A stretch of 55,653 nt of DNA, from NCBI GenBank assembly GCA_016215645.1, contig JACRIX010000009.1:1-55653 (forward strand), in the 5' to 3' direction. The notes below the pieces were generated by a model. The model did not search any database, was not told the origin of the DNA, and was given only the letters and a program-made list of their open reading frames with translations. Position 1 is the first letter of the stretch; the number at the start of each line of letters is the position of its first letter. The stretch is from Rhodocyclales bacterium. Lineage in GTDB: Bacteria; Pseudomonadota; Gammaproteobacteria; Burkholderiales; Rhodocyclaceae. This document shows, piece by piece, positions 16,914 to 24,798 of the stretch. Made by a program: the position numbers and the translations under genes.

Positions 16914-17403
16914 AGGCTTGAATGGGTTGCCCGGTGGTAACGAAAATCAATGTGCGCGCTTCGCGTATGTCGGCGTGCAGGGCTTCGACGATGGGCGGAT
17001 TGGCAGGACGTTCCGCCGTCCAGTCGATCACGAAATTGGCGCCCGAGCCACCCGAGGAATCCGAGCGCGGAACAAAGAGTTCGTGGGTGCCGAACGGCGG
17101 AATGGTCTTGGGTGCTGAAAGATATTCGCGCAGCAGCCTGCCGTCGGTGTTGTAGTAGCGCGCACTGTTGATGCGGATGGCCAGTTTCGGATCCGTATTG
17201 CGGATGCTGACGTGGGTGGAGACCAGGGTCTCCGACGGCTTGCCGGTTTTAGTATTGACTTCGCCGTGGTAGAGGTGGGAGTACACCGGCAGGTAAAGCG
17301 ACTGGCCGGCCGACAGCGCGGGCGTGTCCTGCGCCTTCGCGGACACTGCCGCCAGGGTCAGGCAAACAGTCGCAAGCAGCTTGAGAAGGAGGGGTGTCTT
17401 CAT
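16906..17403 (-). CDS. DUF3124 family secreted protein
   Basis: 165 residues from the ATG at 17403 (a TTG at 17424 would add seven residues and spoil the signal peptide start). The N-terminus MKTPLLLKLLATVCLTLAAVSAKAQ is a typical signal peptide, so the protein is periplasmic or anchored. The body carries the DUF3124 pattern LYLPVYSHLYHG, STHVSIRNTDP and the C-terminal ANFVIDWTAE. No activity is known for this family. The gene lies tail-to-tail with the K+ channel gene (8-base overlap) and divergent from the NhaD-like antiporter. No strong Shine-Dalgarno is seen at either start. Confidence 0.8.
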   Translation of the reverse strand: MKTPLLLKLLATVCLTLAAVSAKAQDTPALSAGQSLYLPVYSHLYHGEVNTKTGKPSETLVSTHVSIRNTDPKLAIRINSARYYNTDGRLLREYLSAPKTIPPFGTHELFVPRSDSSGGSGANFVIDWTAERPANPPIVEALHADIREARTLIFVTTGQPIQASR

Positions 17404-17513
17404 CAGGATATCTTGATGACGCAAGGGAAATCGTGCGGCGATGATACCTCCTCGTGGCCGGGACCAAGCCCTTTGCTAGAATCGACCGGATTCCGGCGAG
17501 TGAGGACTTATCA

Positions 17514-18899
17514 ATGAAGCGTTCGTTCCTGAGCCGCGCTGCGGCAACCCTGGTGCTTGCCCTGACAGCGGGCGCCGTACATGCCGCGAGCGGTCCGACG
17601 ATTGCAGGCATACCGATTGAATTCATCCTCTTTGCTTTGACTTTGCTCGGTGTTGCCCTTTTCCACAATCAGACGTTTTACGTCGCATTGACAGGCGTGC
17701 TTGCGGTTGCGCTGTACAAGATCGCGGTCACCGGGTTCAAGACCGGGGCCGGGTTTGCCGGATTTGCCGGCCACCTGGGCCACGAATGGGTCACGTTGGC
17801 CAACTTGTTCGCGCTGCTGATGGGCTTTGCCATCCTCGCCCGGCATTTCGAGAAAAGCCATGTGCCTGTAATCCTGCCGAAGTACCTGCCGGACGATTGG
17901 AAGGGCGCTTTCATTCTGCTGGCGATGGTCTGGGTGATTTCCAGCTTCCTCGACAACATCGCCGCCGCAATGATAGGTGGCGCCATGGCGCACCAGTTGT
18001 TCAAGGCCAAGGTGCATATCGGCTACCTTGCCGGCATTGTCGCGGCATCCAACGCCGGCGGTGCCTTCTCGGTGGTCGGCGATACCACGACCACGCTGAT
18101 GTGGATCGCCGGGGTCGCGCCGGGCCAGGTGTTCGAGGCCGTCATTGCCTCGGCCGTGGCGCTGCTGATTTCCGGCTACTTTGCGGCCAAGCAGCAGCAC
18201 GCCTATTCGCCCATCCTCAAGAATGCCCACCAACACACCCATGTCGACTGGGGCCGGATCTCCATAGTGGCGGTGATCCTGGTCCTCGCCATGGCGACCA
18301 ACATCGTGGTGAATTCGAAATTCCCCGCCCAGGCCGACGCCTTTCCCTTCCTCGGCGCCGCGGTTTGGGTGGCGATCCTGATTACCATTCCGGTGCGCCG
18401 TCACGACTGGGAGGTGCTGGGCGAATCCCTCAAGGGCAGCCTGTTCCTGGTTTTCCTGGTTACCACCGCCTCGATGATGCCGGTCGAATCGCTGCCGGCG
18501 GCGTCATGGCAGACCGCTTTCGGGCTCGGCTTCGTCTCTGCGGTGTTCGACAACATTCCGCTCACCGCGCTGGCCTTGAAACAGGATGGCTACGATTGGG
18601 GTTTCCTGGCGTTTGCGGTGGGGTTTGGCGGTTCGATGATCTGGTTCGGCTCCTCGGCCGGCGTCGCCCTGTCCAACATGTACCCCGAAGCCAAATCGGT
18701 TGGCCAATGGCTGCGCCACGGCTGGCATGTGGCCGTGGCCTATGTCGCCGGCTTTTTTTGTCTGCTGCTCCTGCTTGGTTGGCATCCGGAGCCGCTGAAC
18801 AAGGGCAACGCGGCCGTGGTTCCGGCGGCGGTCGTTCCAATGCCGGCCGCCGCATCGCCTGCGCCCCCGCCGGCGATCGGCTCGCCCGGCTACCAGTAA
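17514..18899 (+). CDS. Putative Na+/H+ antiporter, NhaD/ion-transporter superfamily
   Basis: 461 residues with about 11-12 membrane helices after an N-terminal stretch that resembles a cleavable signal peptide (ending VHA). Two re-entrant-type motifs are present, ISSFLDNIAAAMIGGA and SAVFDNIPLTALAL, the paired S/F-x-DNI pattern of the NhaD/ArsB/CitMHS ion-transporter superfamily. The convergent neighbour is an NhaR-type LysR regulator, which supports Na+/H+ exchange as the activity; arsenite or organic-anion transport is less likely. The C-terminal 30 residues are a Pro/Ala tail. ATG at 17514 with GAGG 8 bases upstream; TAGAAT at 17477-17482 is a possible -10 without a clear -35. Confidence 0.8.
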   Translation: MKRSFLSRAAATLVLALTAGAVHAASGPTIAGIPIEFILFALTLLGVALFHNQTFYVALTGVLAVALYKIAVTGFKTGAGFAGFAGHLGHEWVTLANLFALLMGFAILARHFEKSHVPVILPKYLPDDWKGAFILLAMVWVISSFLDNIAAAMIGGAMAHQLFKAKVHIGYLAGIVAASNAGGAFSVVGDTTTTLMWIAGVAPGQVFEAVIASAVALLISGYFAAKQQHAYSPILKNAHQHTHVDWGRISIVAVILVLAMATNIVVNSKFPAQADAFPFLGAAVWVAILITIPVRRHDWEVLGESLKGSLFLVFLVTTASMMPVESLPAASWQTAFGLGFVSAVFDNIPLTALALKQDGYDWGFLAFAVGFGGSMIWFGSSAGVALSNMYPEAKSVGQWLRHGWHVAVAYVAGFFCLLLLLGWHPEPLNKGNAAVVPAAVVPMPAAASPAPPPAIGSPGYQ

Positions 18900-18903
18900 G
18901 TCT

Positions 18904-19815
18904 TCATGTCGCCGGCGGGCTCCAGCTCACCGGCGCCTTGCGTATTGCCTCCACGGCCGGGTGGCGGATGCGACGCTCGTTCGAAATCGCGTAATACTGC
19001 TCTCGGACCTCGTCCAGTACGCCGACCGGCTCGGCACCGAGTTGGGCCGCGATGTCCTCGCTTAGTACCGAGGGCGCAGGAAACAGACCCAGGCCGGCGC
19101 GGCCGAAGGTGGTGAGCAGTGCGCTGTCTTCGAATTCGCCGACGATCAGCGGCGTGACATCCAGGGTTTCGAGCCAGCGTTCGATCTGGCCGCGCAAGGC
19201 GTTGCCGCGCGTCGGCAGCAGCATCGGCGCTGCGTTCAGGTTGCCCGGAAAGCCCGCGCGATAGCGTTTGGCCAGGCCGGGTGCGCCGAACAGCGTGATT
19301 TCGTAATCGCCCAGCGGGTGGCTGAACACTTTGAGGTTGCCGCCGTGCGGCGCCGGACGGTCGGTGAGCACCACATCGAGGCGGTGCAACGCGAGTTCCG
19401 CGAGCAGGGTGTCGAATTCGCCTTCGCGGCAAACCAGGCGGACTTGCTGCGGCAAGTGGAACACCGCCTCCATCAGGCGGTAGGCGATCAGCTTCGGCAA
19501 TGCATCGGAAATACCCACGGCCAGCCGCAGCGTGTTGGCGGCATCGGCTTCGCGCAAGGCGGCGTCCATGCGTTCGCCGAGCTGAAAGATCTGGTCGGCA
19601 TAAGCCAGCGCCAGGCGGCCGGTTTCGGTGGGTACCAGACGCCGCCCCTGCGGCGCCAGCAGGGCCTTGCCCAGCGACTGCTCGAGTTGCGCAATCTGGG
19701 CGCTGATCGTCTGCACCGCCACGCCGAGGCGCCGGGCGGCGCGCGTGACGCTGCCCTCGCGGGCGACGACCCAGAAGTAGCGCAGGTGGTGGTAGTTCAG
19801 GGCGGAGGGCTTCAT
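18904..19815 (-). CDS. nhaR: LysR-family regulator, NhaR type
   Basis: 303 residues. The N-terminus NYHHLRYFWVVAREGSVTRAA and the order of the rest (TISAQIAQLEQSLGKALL, PTETGRLALAYADQIFQLGE, then ISDALPKLIAYRLMEAVF) closely follow E. coli NhaR, including its unusual YFW start to helix 2. NhaR activates Na+/H+ antiporter genes in response to Na+. Here the gene is convergent with an NhaD-like antiporter gene (4 bases between stops), so the antiporter is the likely target. A palindrome with a T-N11-A core lies directly before its start codon, consistent with autoregulation. Confidence 0.88.
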   Translation of the reverse strand: MKPSALNYHHLRYFWVVAREGSVTRAARRLGVAVQTISAQIAQLEQSLGKALLAPQGRRLVPTETGRLALAYADQIFQLGERMDAALREADAANTLRLAVGISDALPKLIAYRLMEAVFHLPQQVRLVCREGEFDTLLAELALHRLDVVLTDRPAPHGGNLKVFSHPLGDYEITLFGAPGLAKRYRAGFPGNLNAAPMLLPTRGNALRGQIERWLETLDVTPLIVGEFEDSALLTTFGRAGLGLFPAPSVLSEDIAAQLGAEPVGVLDEVREQYYAISNERRIRHPAVEAIRKAPVSWSPPAT

Positions 19816-19839
19816 TAATTTCGTATTTTACGAAGTTAA
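19815..19839 (-). promoter_or_regulatory. Palindromic LysR-type box at the nhaR start
   Basis: TTCGT-ATTTT-ACGAA (19820-19834) is a perfect inverted repeat containing the T-N11-A core of LysR sites, flanked symmetrically by TTAA at 19815-19818 and 19836-19839. It lies immediately before the nhaR ATG and downstream of a TACAAT (-10-like, minus strand, 19839-19844), where bound regulator would block transcription. The AT content contrasts with the GC-rich surroundings. Binding by NhaR is inferred. Confidence 0.5.
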
Positions 19840-19867
19840 TTGTATGTTTTGTTCGCTTTGATGGAAG

Positions 19868-19895
19868 CTTGAAATTCCCTAGAATCGCCGCATCT
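19868..19895 (+). promoter_or_regulatory. Sigma-32-type heat-shock promoter for htpX
   Basis: CTTGAAA (19868-19874), 13 bases, then CCGCATCT (19888-19895). The sigma-32 consensus is CTTGAAA, 11-16 bases, CCCCATNT: the -35 matches fully and the -10 has one mismatch. Transcription would start near 19902, leaving a leader of about 65 bases before the htpX ATG. htpX is a heat-shock gene in E. coli, which supports the call. Confidence 0.6.
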
Positions 19896-19968
19896 GGGTT
19901 GCGCATGCGGCACAATCGCTTTTCGCCGCGCTGCGATTCCGGGAAATCCACATCTCTGGGAGATAGCA

Positions 19969-20850
19969 ATGAAACGTATCGTGTTGTTCCTCGTCACCAA
20001 CCTGGCCGTAATGCTGGTGCTGTCGATCGCCGCCAGCGTGCTCGGCGTGAACAGGTTCCTCCACGCCAATGGCCTCGACTTTGGCATGCTGCTCGCCTTC
20101 GCTGCGATCATGGGCTTTGGCGGCTCCTTCATTTCGCTGCTGATGTCGAAGATGATGGCGAAGTGGTCGACCGGCGCCCGCATCATCGACAACCCCTCGA
20201 ACTCGACCGAGTTCTGGCTGGTCGAAACCGTGCGCAAGCAGGCCGAGAAGGCCGGCATCGCCATGCCGGAAGTGGCCATCTACGAGGGCGAGCCGAATGC
20301 CTTCGCCACGGGTCCCTCCAGGAACAATTCGCTGGTCGCGGTGTCGACGGGCCTGTTGCAGGGCATGAGCAAGGAAGAGGTCGAGGCCGTACTGGCCCAC
20401 GAAGTCAGCCACGTCGCCAACGGCGACATGGTCACGCTGACCCTGATCCAGGGCGTGGTGAACACCTTCGTCATCTTCCTGTCGCGCATCGTCGGCTACC
20501 TGGTCGACAGCTTCCTGCGCCGTGGCGACAGCCAGTCCTCCGGTCCCGGCATCGGTTACACGATCACCGTGGTGGTCTGCGACATCCTGTTCGGCATCCT
20601 CGCCAGTGTGATCGTCGCCTGGTTCTCGCGGCAGCGCGAGTTCCGCGCCGACGCCGGCGCCGCCGGCCTGATGGGCTCGCCGCGGCCGATGATCAATGCC
20701 TTGCAGCGCCTCGGCGGCATGGCGGTCGAACCGTTGCCGAGGAGTCTGGCCAGTTCCGGCATTGCCGGCGGCTCCAGCTGGATGGCCTTGTTTGCCAGCC
20801 ACCCGAGCATGGAACAGCGCATCGCGGCACTGCAAGCTCGGAGCAGGTGA
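19969..20850 (+). CDS. htpX: Membrane metalloprotease HtpX
   Basis: 293 residues, the normal length. Two N-terminal helices (5-25, 38-58), the zinc site [14 protein letters not shown] (His144, Glu145, His148), two further helices, and [14 protein letters not shown] carrying the third ligand Glu. HtpX is a cytoplasmic-membrane M48 protease that degrades misfolded membrane proteins together with FtsH. ATG at 19969 with GGGAG 9 bases before. A heat-shock-type promoter lies upstream and a strong intrinsic terminator follows (20878-20905), so the transcript could be monocistronic although the next gene's GTG overlaps the htpX stop. Confidence 0.95.
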   Translation: MKRIVLFLVTNLAVMLVLSIAASVLGVNRFLHANGLDFGMLLAFAAIMGFGGSFISLLMSKMMAKWSTGARIIDNPSNSTEFWLVETVRKQAEKAGIAMPEVAIYEGEPNAFATGPSRNNSLVAVSTGLLQGMSKEEVEAVLAHEVSHVANGDMVTLTLIQGVVNTFVIFLSRIVGYLVDSFLRRGDSQSSGPGIGYTITVVVCDILFGILASVIVAWFSRQREFRADAGAAGLMGSPRPMINALQRLGGMAVEPLPRSLASSGIAGGSSWMALFASHPSMEQRIAALQARSR

Positions 20851-22217
20851 ACCACCTACGGCAGATTCGCCGGCCAAGGCTCCCGCAGGTTGCGGGAGCC
20901 TTTTTACTTTGCGTCGCCGCGGCACCCGTCTGGGCGGCCGGCTCCGATGTGGTCGGCATCAATCTGCTGTGGCTGGCGCTGATCCTGATGAGTGCGCGCC
21001 TGTTTGCACCCTTGGCCCAGCGTATCGGCTTTCCTGCGGTGCTGGGGGAACTGCTGCTCGGCGTGGCGCTGGGCAATCTTGGGCTGCTGGGCTTCACGGG
21101 TTTCGAGGCGATCTCCAAGGACCCGATCATTGCCTTCATCGCCGAACTTGGCGTCATCGTTTTGCTGTTGCAGATCGGTTTGGAAACGCGGCTGGCCGAC
21201 CTGATCAGGGTCGGGCCACGTGCCTTTGCCGTCGGTTCGGTCGGCATCGTGGTTCCTTTCGCCCTGGGCACGTGGGTGGTTGGGCCCTGGCTGCTGCCGG
21301 GACTGACACACAACGCCTACCTGTTTCTCGGGGCGACGCTGTCGGCCACCTCGGTCGGCATCACGGGGCGGGTTTTTCGCGACCTGGGCAAGCTCGACAC
21401 GCCGGCCGTGCGCATCGTGCTTGGCGCGGCGGTGATCGACGACGTGCTGGGCCTGGTGATACTGGCCGTGGTTTCCAGCCTGGTTCAGGCCGGTTCGGTC
21501 AGTATGGGTCAGGTCGGCGCCATCATCGCCCAGGCGGTGATTTTTCTCGCCGGCTCGATCTGGATCGGGCGCATGATTGCGCCGCATTCCAGCCGCTGGC
21601 TGGCGCAGCTTGATGCCGGACCCTCGATGCTGTTCGCCCAGGTGCTGGCGACCGGCCTGTTCCTCGCCTGGCTGGCGCATGCCATCGGACTGGCGCCGAT
21701 CATTGGCGCCTTTGCTGCCGGCCTCTTGTTCGAGCCGATCTTCCTACGTGATTTCGATCGCCCGGCCATCGTGCGCGAGATCGAGCTCCTGCTGCCGCAG
21801 AACGAGAATGGCCTGGCCGCGCGCCTGCGGCCGATTCTGATAAAGCACGGCGGCCACCAGCACGAGCACATGATCGAACCCATCGGCTACTTCTTCGTGC
21901 CGGTTTTTTTCGTCCTCACCGGCATGCAGGTGGATCTCAAGACGCTGGCCGATCCGATGGTACTGGGCGTCGGCGCCGGCGTCACGGTGGCAGCGATCGT
22001 CGGCAAGCTGGCGGCCGGGCTTGCGGCCGGTTCGTCGGGGCGCTGGCTGGTCGGCTGGGGCATGGTGCCGCGCGGCGAGGTCGGTCTCATCTTTGCCATG
22101 GTCGGCAAGCAGCTCGGTGTCATGAACGAGGCGATGTTCTCGGTCATCGTCATGATGGTGATCCTCACCACGCTGGTGACGCCGCCGGTGTTGACCGCGC
22201 TGCTCAGGCGCCAGTAG
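20847..22217 (+). CDS. CPA2-family cation:proton antiporter (Kef-like, no RCK domain)
   Basis: 456 residues if the GTG at 20847 (overlapping the htpX stop) is the start. The N-terminus then resembles a signal peptide ending PVWA (residue 30), followed by a Na+/H+-exchanger membrane domain with about 12 helices: [51 protein letters not shown] (with the paired Asp of the family) and [15 protein letters not shown]. There is no TrkA-N domain, unlike the Kef gene at 14 kb. K+ or Na+ efflux is likely. The start is doubtful because an intrinsic terminator occupies codons 11-20; a start after it (for example GTG near 20948) would lose the signal peptide. Confidence 0.85.
   Translation: MNHLRQIRRPRLPQVAGAFLLCVAAAPVWAAGSDVVGINLLWLALILMSARLFAPLAQRIGFPAVLGELLLGVALGNLGLLGFTGFEAISKDPIIAFIAELGVIVLLLQIGLETRLADLIRVGPRAFAVGSVGIVVPFALGTWVVGPWLLPGLTHNAYLFLGATLSATSVGITGRVFRDLGKLDTPAVRIVLGAAVIDDVLGLVILAVVSSLVQAGSVSMGQVGAIIAQAVIFLAGSIWIGRMIAPHSSRWLAQLDAGPSMLFAQVLATGLFLAWLAHAIGLAPIIGAFAAGLLFEPIFLRDFDRPAIVREIELLLPQNENGLAARLRPILIKHGGHQHEHMIEPIGYFFVPVFFVLTGMQVDLKTLADPMVLGVGAGVTVAAIVGKLAAGLAAGSSGRWLVGWGMVPRGEVGLIFAMVGKQLGVMNEAMFSVIVMMVILTTLVTPPVLTALLRRQ
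20878..20905 (+). terminator. Rho-independent terminator of htpX
   Basis: GGCTCCCGCA-GGT-TGCGGGAGCC is a perfect 10-bp stem with a 3-base loop followed by TTTTT (20901-20905), a textbook intrinsic terminator 27 bases after the htpX stop. It lies within the 5' coding region of the following antiporter gene if that gene starts at 20847. Confidence 0.85.
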
Positions 22218-22240
22218 TAAGGCCGGGCCGGGCGCGTCGC

Positions 22241-22246
22241 TATAAT
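22241..22246 (+). promoter_or_regulatory. Consensus -10 element before psd
   Basis: TATAAT occurs 29 bases before the psd start in a GC-rich gap. No good -35 hexamer lies 16-18 bases upstream, so the promoter is either weak or activator-dependent. Confidence 0.35.
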
Positions 22247-22275
22247 CTGGCGCTTCCCAACGCGCTCCAGCTACC

Positions 22276-23124
22276 GTGTCCGACCGACTTGCCGTCCTGC
22301 CCCAGTATTTGCTGCCGAAACAGGCGCTCACCGCGCTGGCCGGCAAGGTCGCCTCGGCCCAGGCCGGTGGGCTGACGACCTCGGTGATTCGCTGGTTTGT
22401 CGGTCGCTATGGCGTGAATATGGCCGAAGCGGCGAATCCCGACATCGCCAGCTACGCCAGCTTCAACGAGTTCTTCACCCGGCCCTTGAAGGAAGGCGCC
22501 AGGCCGCCGGCCGATGCCGATTTCATCTGCCCGGTCGACGGCGCGATCAGCCAGTTTGGCACCATCGAGCGCGACCAGATCTTTCAGGCCAAGGGCCATT
22601 CGTATTCGACCACGGCCTTGGTCGGCGGTGATGCAGCGCTGGCGGCGCGCTTCGAGGACGGCAGCTTTGCCACGCTCTACCTGAGCCCAAAGGACTATCA
22701 CCGCATCCACATGCCCTGCGTCGGCAAGCTGACGCGCATGATCCATGTGCCCGGCGAGTTATTCTCGGTGAATCCGGTCACCGCGCGCGGCGTGCCGGGG
22801 CTGTTCGCGCGCAACGAGCGGGTGGTCTGTGTTTTCGAGGGTGAAACGGGGCCCTTCGTGATGGTGCTGGTCGGCGCCACCATCGTCGGCAGCATGGCCA
22901 CCGTCTGGCATGGCCTCGTCAATCCGCCGCGCCCCGGCCATTTGCGCGAATGGCGCTACGAAGATCGGGACTTGCGTTATCCACAGGGCGCGGAAATGGG
23001 CCGTTTCCTGCTCGGCTCGACGGTGGTGATGTTGTTTCCGAAAGCCACCCTGGACTTCAATACCACCTGGGCGCCGGCACGTCCAATCCGTCTGGGCGAG
23101 GCCATGGCGGTTCGCCGCCCCTGA
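22276..23124 (+). CDS. psd: Phosphatidylserine decarboxylase proenzyme
   Basis: 282 residues starting at GTG (22276). Family segments: CPVDGAISQFG, YLSPKDYHRIHMP (with the active-site His region), and the autocleavage site LLGSTVVML, where cleavage before Ser248 makes the pyruvoyl group of the small alpha subunit. The enzyme makes phosphatidylethanolamine from phosphatidylserine at the inner membrane. Length agrees with the bacterial type I enzyme. It stands alone between the antiporter gene and the dcw cluster. Confidence 0.96.
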   Translation: MSDRLAVLPQYLLPKQALTALAGKVASAQAGGLTTSVIRWFVGRYGVNMAEAANPDIASYASFNEFFTRPLKEGARPPADADFICPVDGAISQFGTIERDQIFQAKGHSYSTTALVGGDAALAARFEDGSFATLYLSPKDYHRIHMPCVGKLTRMIHVPGELFSVNPVTARGVPGLFARNERVVCVFEGETGPFVMVLVGATIVGSMATVWHGLVNPPRPGHLREWRYEDRDLRYPQGAEMGRFLLGSTVVMLFPKATLDFNTTWAPARPIRLGEAMAVRRP

Positions 23125-23164
23125 ATCCGGTCCCGGTTGCAAGTCTGCGGACCGGACGATCCCG
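23101..23164. other. placeholder for GC-rich repeat, see next entry
   Basis: This entry marks only that the psd-mraZ gap begins at 23125; the repeat is described in the following entry with correct coordinates. Confidence 0.05.
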
Positions 23165-23209
23165 CGGGCGCCCGCCAGGGGCGCACGCCAGGGGCGCCCG
23201 CAGCGCCCC
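23164..23209. repeat. GC-rich palindrome and 13-base tandem repeat after psd
   Basis: GCGGGCGCCCGC (23164-23175) is a perfect 12-base palindrome. It is followed by two tandem copies of a 13-base unit, GCCAGGGGCGCAC (23174-23186) and GCCAGGGGCGCCC (23187-23199). The outer parts GCGGGCGCCC (23164-23173) and GGGCGCCCGC (23192-23201) can pair into a 10-bp stem. It lies 40 bases after psd and may act in termination or RNA-end protection; there is no T run. Confidence 0.5.
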
Positions 23210-23244
23210 GCTCCTTACAAAGCACATTCGCTTTGCTCTCTATC

Positions 23245-23285
23245 CGTTATGATTTTATTGAATAAAATTTTCAATAGAATTCTCC
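23245..23285. promoter_or_regulatory. AT-rich island with nested inverted repeats upstream of mraZ
   Basis: This stretch stands out as strongly AT-rich within GC-rich DNA. It contains a perfect inverted repeat TATTGAA-N7-TTCAATA (23256-23276) and, overlapping it, TTTTATT-G-AATAAAA (23253-23267). TAGAAT at 23275-23280 could be a -10 element. It may be a distal operator and promoter of the dcw cluster or an UP-like element; no regulator can be named. Together with the repeat above and the promoter below it accounts for the 307-base gap 23125-23431, which holds no gene. Confidence 0.4.
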
Positions 23286-23336
23286 TGACTCGTCTCTAAG
23301 CCTTTGTTGCACTTGGAAAAACAGCCCTTTTCCGGC

Positions 23337-23350
23337 TTGACCTAGGTCAA
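23337..23350. promoter_or_regulatory. Perfect FNR-type palindrome over the mraZ -35
   Basis: TTGACCTAGGTCAA is a 14-base perfect palindrome that fits the TTGA-N6-TCAA core of FNR/ANR/DNR boxes. Its left half is also the -35 hexamer of the mraZ promoter, so a bound FNR-type protein would repress. CRP/FNR-family binding is inferred from sequence only. Confidence 0.4.
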
Positions 23351-23365
23351 AAAGTGTCTTAAAGT
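23337..23365 (+). promoter_or_regulatory. mraZ (dcw cluster) promoter
   Basis: TTGACC (23337-23342), a 17-base spacer, and TAAAGT (23360-23365) form a reasonable sigma-70 promoter (5 of 6 and 4 of 6 matches). The start point would fall near 23372, inside the MraZ boxes, giving a leader of about 60 bases to the mraZ ATG. Confidence 0.6.
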
Positions 23366-23388
23366 GGGTTCTAGTGGGAGTAAGTGGG
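23354..23388 (+). promoter_or_regulatory. MraZ operator: GTGGG boxes at a 10-base period
   Basis: GTGGG occurs at 23364, 23374 and 23384, each separated by five bases, with a degenerate GTGTC at 23354 in the same register. MraZ binds TGGG direct repeats with five-base spacers near the promoter of its own operon. The boxes overlap the -10 and start point, as expected for autorepression. Confidence 0.85.
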
Positions 23389-23431
23389 AAATTTTGGTCG
23401 TGAAGGCCTGAATTCCGCCGGGGGAGAGCGA

Positions 23432-23878
23432 ATGTTTCAGGGTGCGACGTCGTTGAGTCTGGATGCCAAGGGCCGCATGGCGGTACCCAGCCGGCACCGC
23501 GACGCGCTGGCCGTGGTCGGCGAAGGTCGGCTGGTCGTGACCGCCCATCCGCACCGTTGCCTGCTGCTCTATCCGCGTCCTGCCTGGGAACCCATTCGCG
23601 ACCAAATCCTTTCCGCTTCCAGCTTGCAGCCGGAATCCGCCATGGTGCGGCGTCTGCTGGTGGGTTTCGCCGAGGAGGTCGAACTCGACGGCGCCGGGCG
23701 ATTGCTGATTTCTCCGTCCTTGCGCCAGTACGCCGGCCTGGAAAAGGAGGTCTGGCTGATCGGCCAGGGCCGCCATTTCGAGATCTGGTCCGCCGCCGGA
23801 TGGAAGGCGCAACAGGACGCGATCTTTGCCGTCGGCGACAAGCTCTTGCCTCCGGGCCTGGAAAACCTTGCGCTGTGA
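23432..23878 (+). CDS. mraZ: Transcriptional regulator MraZ
   Basis: 148 residues made of two SpoVT-AbrB-like swapped-hairpin repeats, each with the family DxxxR motif: [15 protein letters not shown] near residue 11 and [15 protein letters not shown] near residue 85. MraZ forms a ring-shaped oligomer that represses the dcw operon. The ATG at 23432 is preceded by a strong GGGGGAG; in-frame extension upstream would read through the operator. The stop overlaps the GTG of rsmH. The matching operator sits just upstream. Confidence 0.95.
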   Translation: MFQGATSLSLDAKGRMAVPSRHRDALAVVGEGRLVVTAHPHRCLLLYPRPAWEPIRDQILSASSLQPESAMVRRLLVGFAEEVELDGAGRLLISPSLRQYAGLEKEVWLIGQGRHFEIWSAAGWKAQQDAIFAVGDKLLPPGLENLAL

Positions 23879-24798
23879 GCGCCGATCTCCACGTCAGTGT
23901 GCTGCTCGCCGAGGCGGTGGCAGCGCTGGCGATCCGGTCCCATGGAATTTACGTCGATGCCACCTTCGGCCGCGGCGGGCACAGCCGGGCGATCCTTGCT
24001 GCGCTCGGGCCATCCGGACGGCTGATCGCGCTGGATCGCGATCCGGCGGCGATCGCCGCGGGCGCAGCCATTGCCGATCCACGCTTCACGCTGGCGCATG
24101 CCGCCTTCAGCGAATTCGATGCCGTGCTGGATCGGCTGGGCGTGGCGCAGGTGAATGGCGTGCTGCTGGATCTCGGCGTCTCTTCGCCGCAACTGAACAC
24201 GCCCGAGAGGGGCATGAGTTTTCGTTTCGATGCGCCGCTGGACATGCGCATGGATACGACGCAGGGGGAGACCGCGGCTGAATTCCTGGCCCGGGCATCG
24301 CAATCAGAAATAGAAAGGGTGATCAGAGACTATGGCGAAGAACGGTTTGCTCATGCGATTGCAAAGGCGCTTGTTGCTGCTCGGGGCGAGCACGGTATTT
24401 CAAGCACAGGACAGCTTGCCACGCTCGTGGCGCAGGTCGTCCGCACGCGGGAACCGGGTCAGCACCCGGCGACGCGGAGCTTTCAGGCTTTACGGATTCA
24501 CGTCAATCGGGAGCTTGAAGAGCTGTCGCTAGTCCTGCCGCAGGCGGTACAACGCCTGGCAGCGGACGGACGCCTGGCCGTGATCAGCTTCCATTCCCTC
24601 GAAGACCGCATCGTCAAGCGTTTCCTGCGCGATGCGGCCAATCCGCCGCAGCCGCCGCGCAAGCTGCCGGTGCGCGCCGCCGACCTGCCGCCGCCGGTGC
24701 TGCGCCTGGTGGGCAAGGCAATCTTTCCCTCGGAACCAGAAATTGTCGCCAATACGCGCAGTCGCAGCGCGGTACTGCGGGTCGCGGAAAAGCCATGA
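23875..24798 (+). CDS. rsmH: 16S rRNA m4C1402 methyltransferase RsmH (MraW)
   Basis: 307 residues beginning at a GTG that overlaps the mraZ stop. SAM-binding segment [16 protein letters not shown] and [10 protein letters not shown], then [24 protein letters not shown] and the C-terminal [19 protein letters not shown], all family hallmarks. The enzyme methylates N4 of C1402 in 16S rRNA. The stretch 24301-24540 uses codons rare elsewhere in the window (ATA, AGG, AGA, TTA, CTA) and is lower in GC, although the protein stays intact. Confidence 0.96.
   Translation: MSADLHVSVLLAEAVAALAIRSHGIYVDATFGRGGHSRAILAALGPSGRLIALDRDPAAIAAGAAIADPRFTLAHAAFSEFDAVLDRLGVAQVNGVLLDLGVSSPQLNTPERGMSFRFDAPLDMRMDTTQGETAAEFLARASQSEIERVIRDYGEERFAHAIAKALVAARGEHGISSTGQLATLVAQVVRTREPGQHPATRSFQALRIHVNRELEELSLVLPQAVQRLAADGRLAVISFHSLEDRIVKRFLRDAANPPQPPRKLPVRAADLPPPVLRLVGKAIFPSEPEIVANTRSRSAVLRVAEKP

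Noticed and set aside
19869..20846. In-frame extension of the CPA2 antiporter through all of htpX
   Set aside because: The upstream part is an alternative frame of htpX, Arg-rich and without homology; the antiporter starts at or after 20847.
23164..23209. CRISPR-like repeats after psd
   Set aside because: Only two tandem 13-base units with no spacers; no cas genes. A stray list entry starting at 23164 with end 23101 in the features is a coordinate slip and should be ignored.
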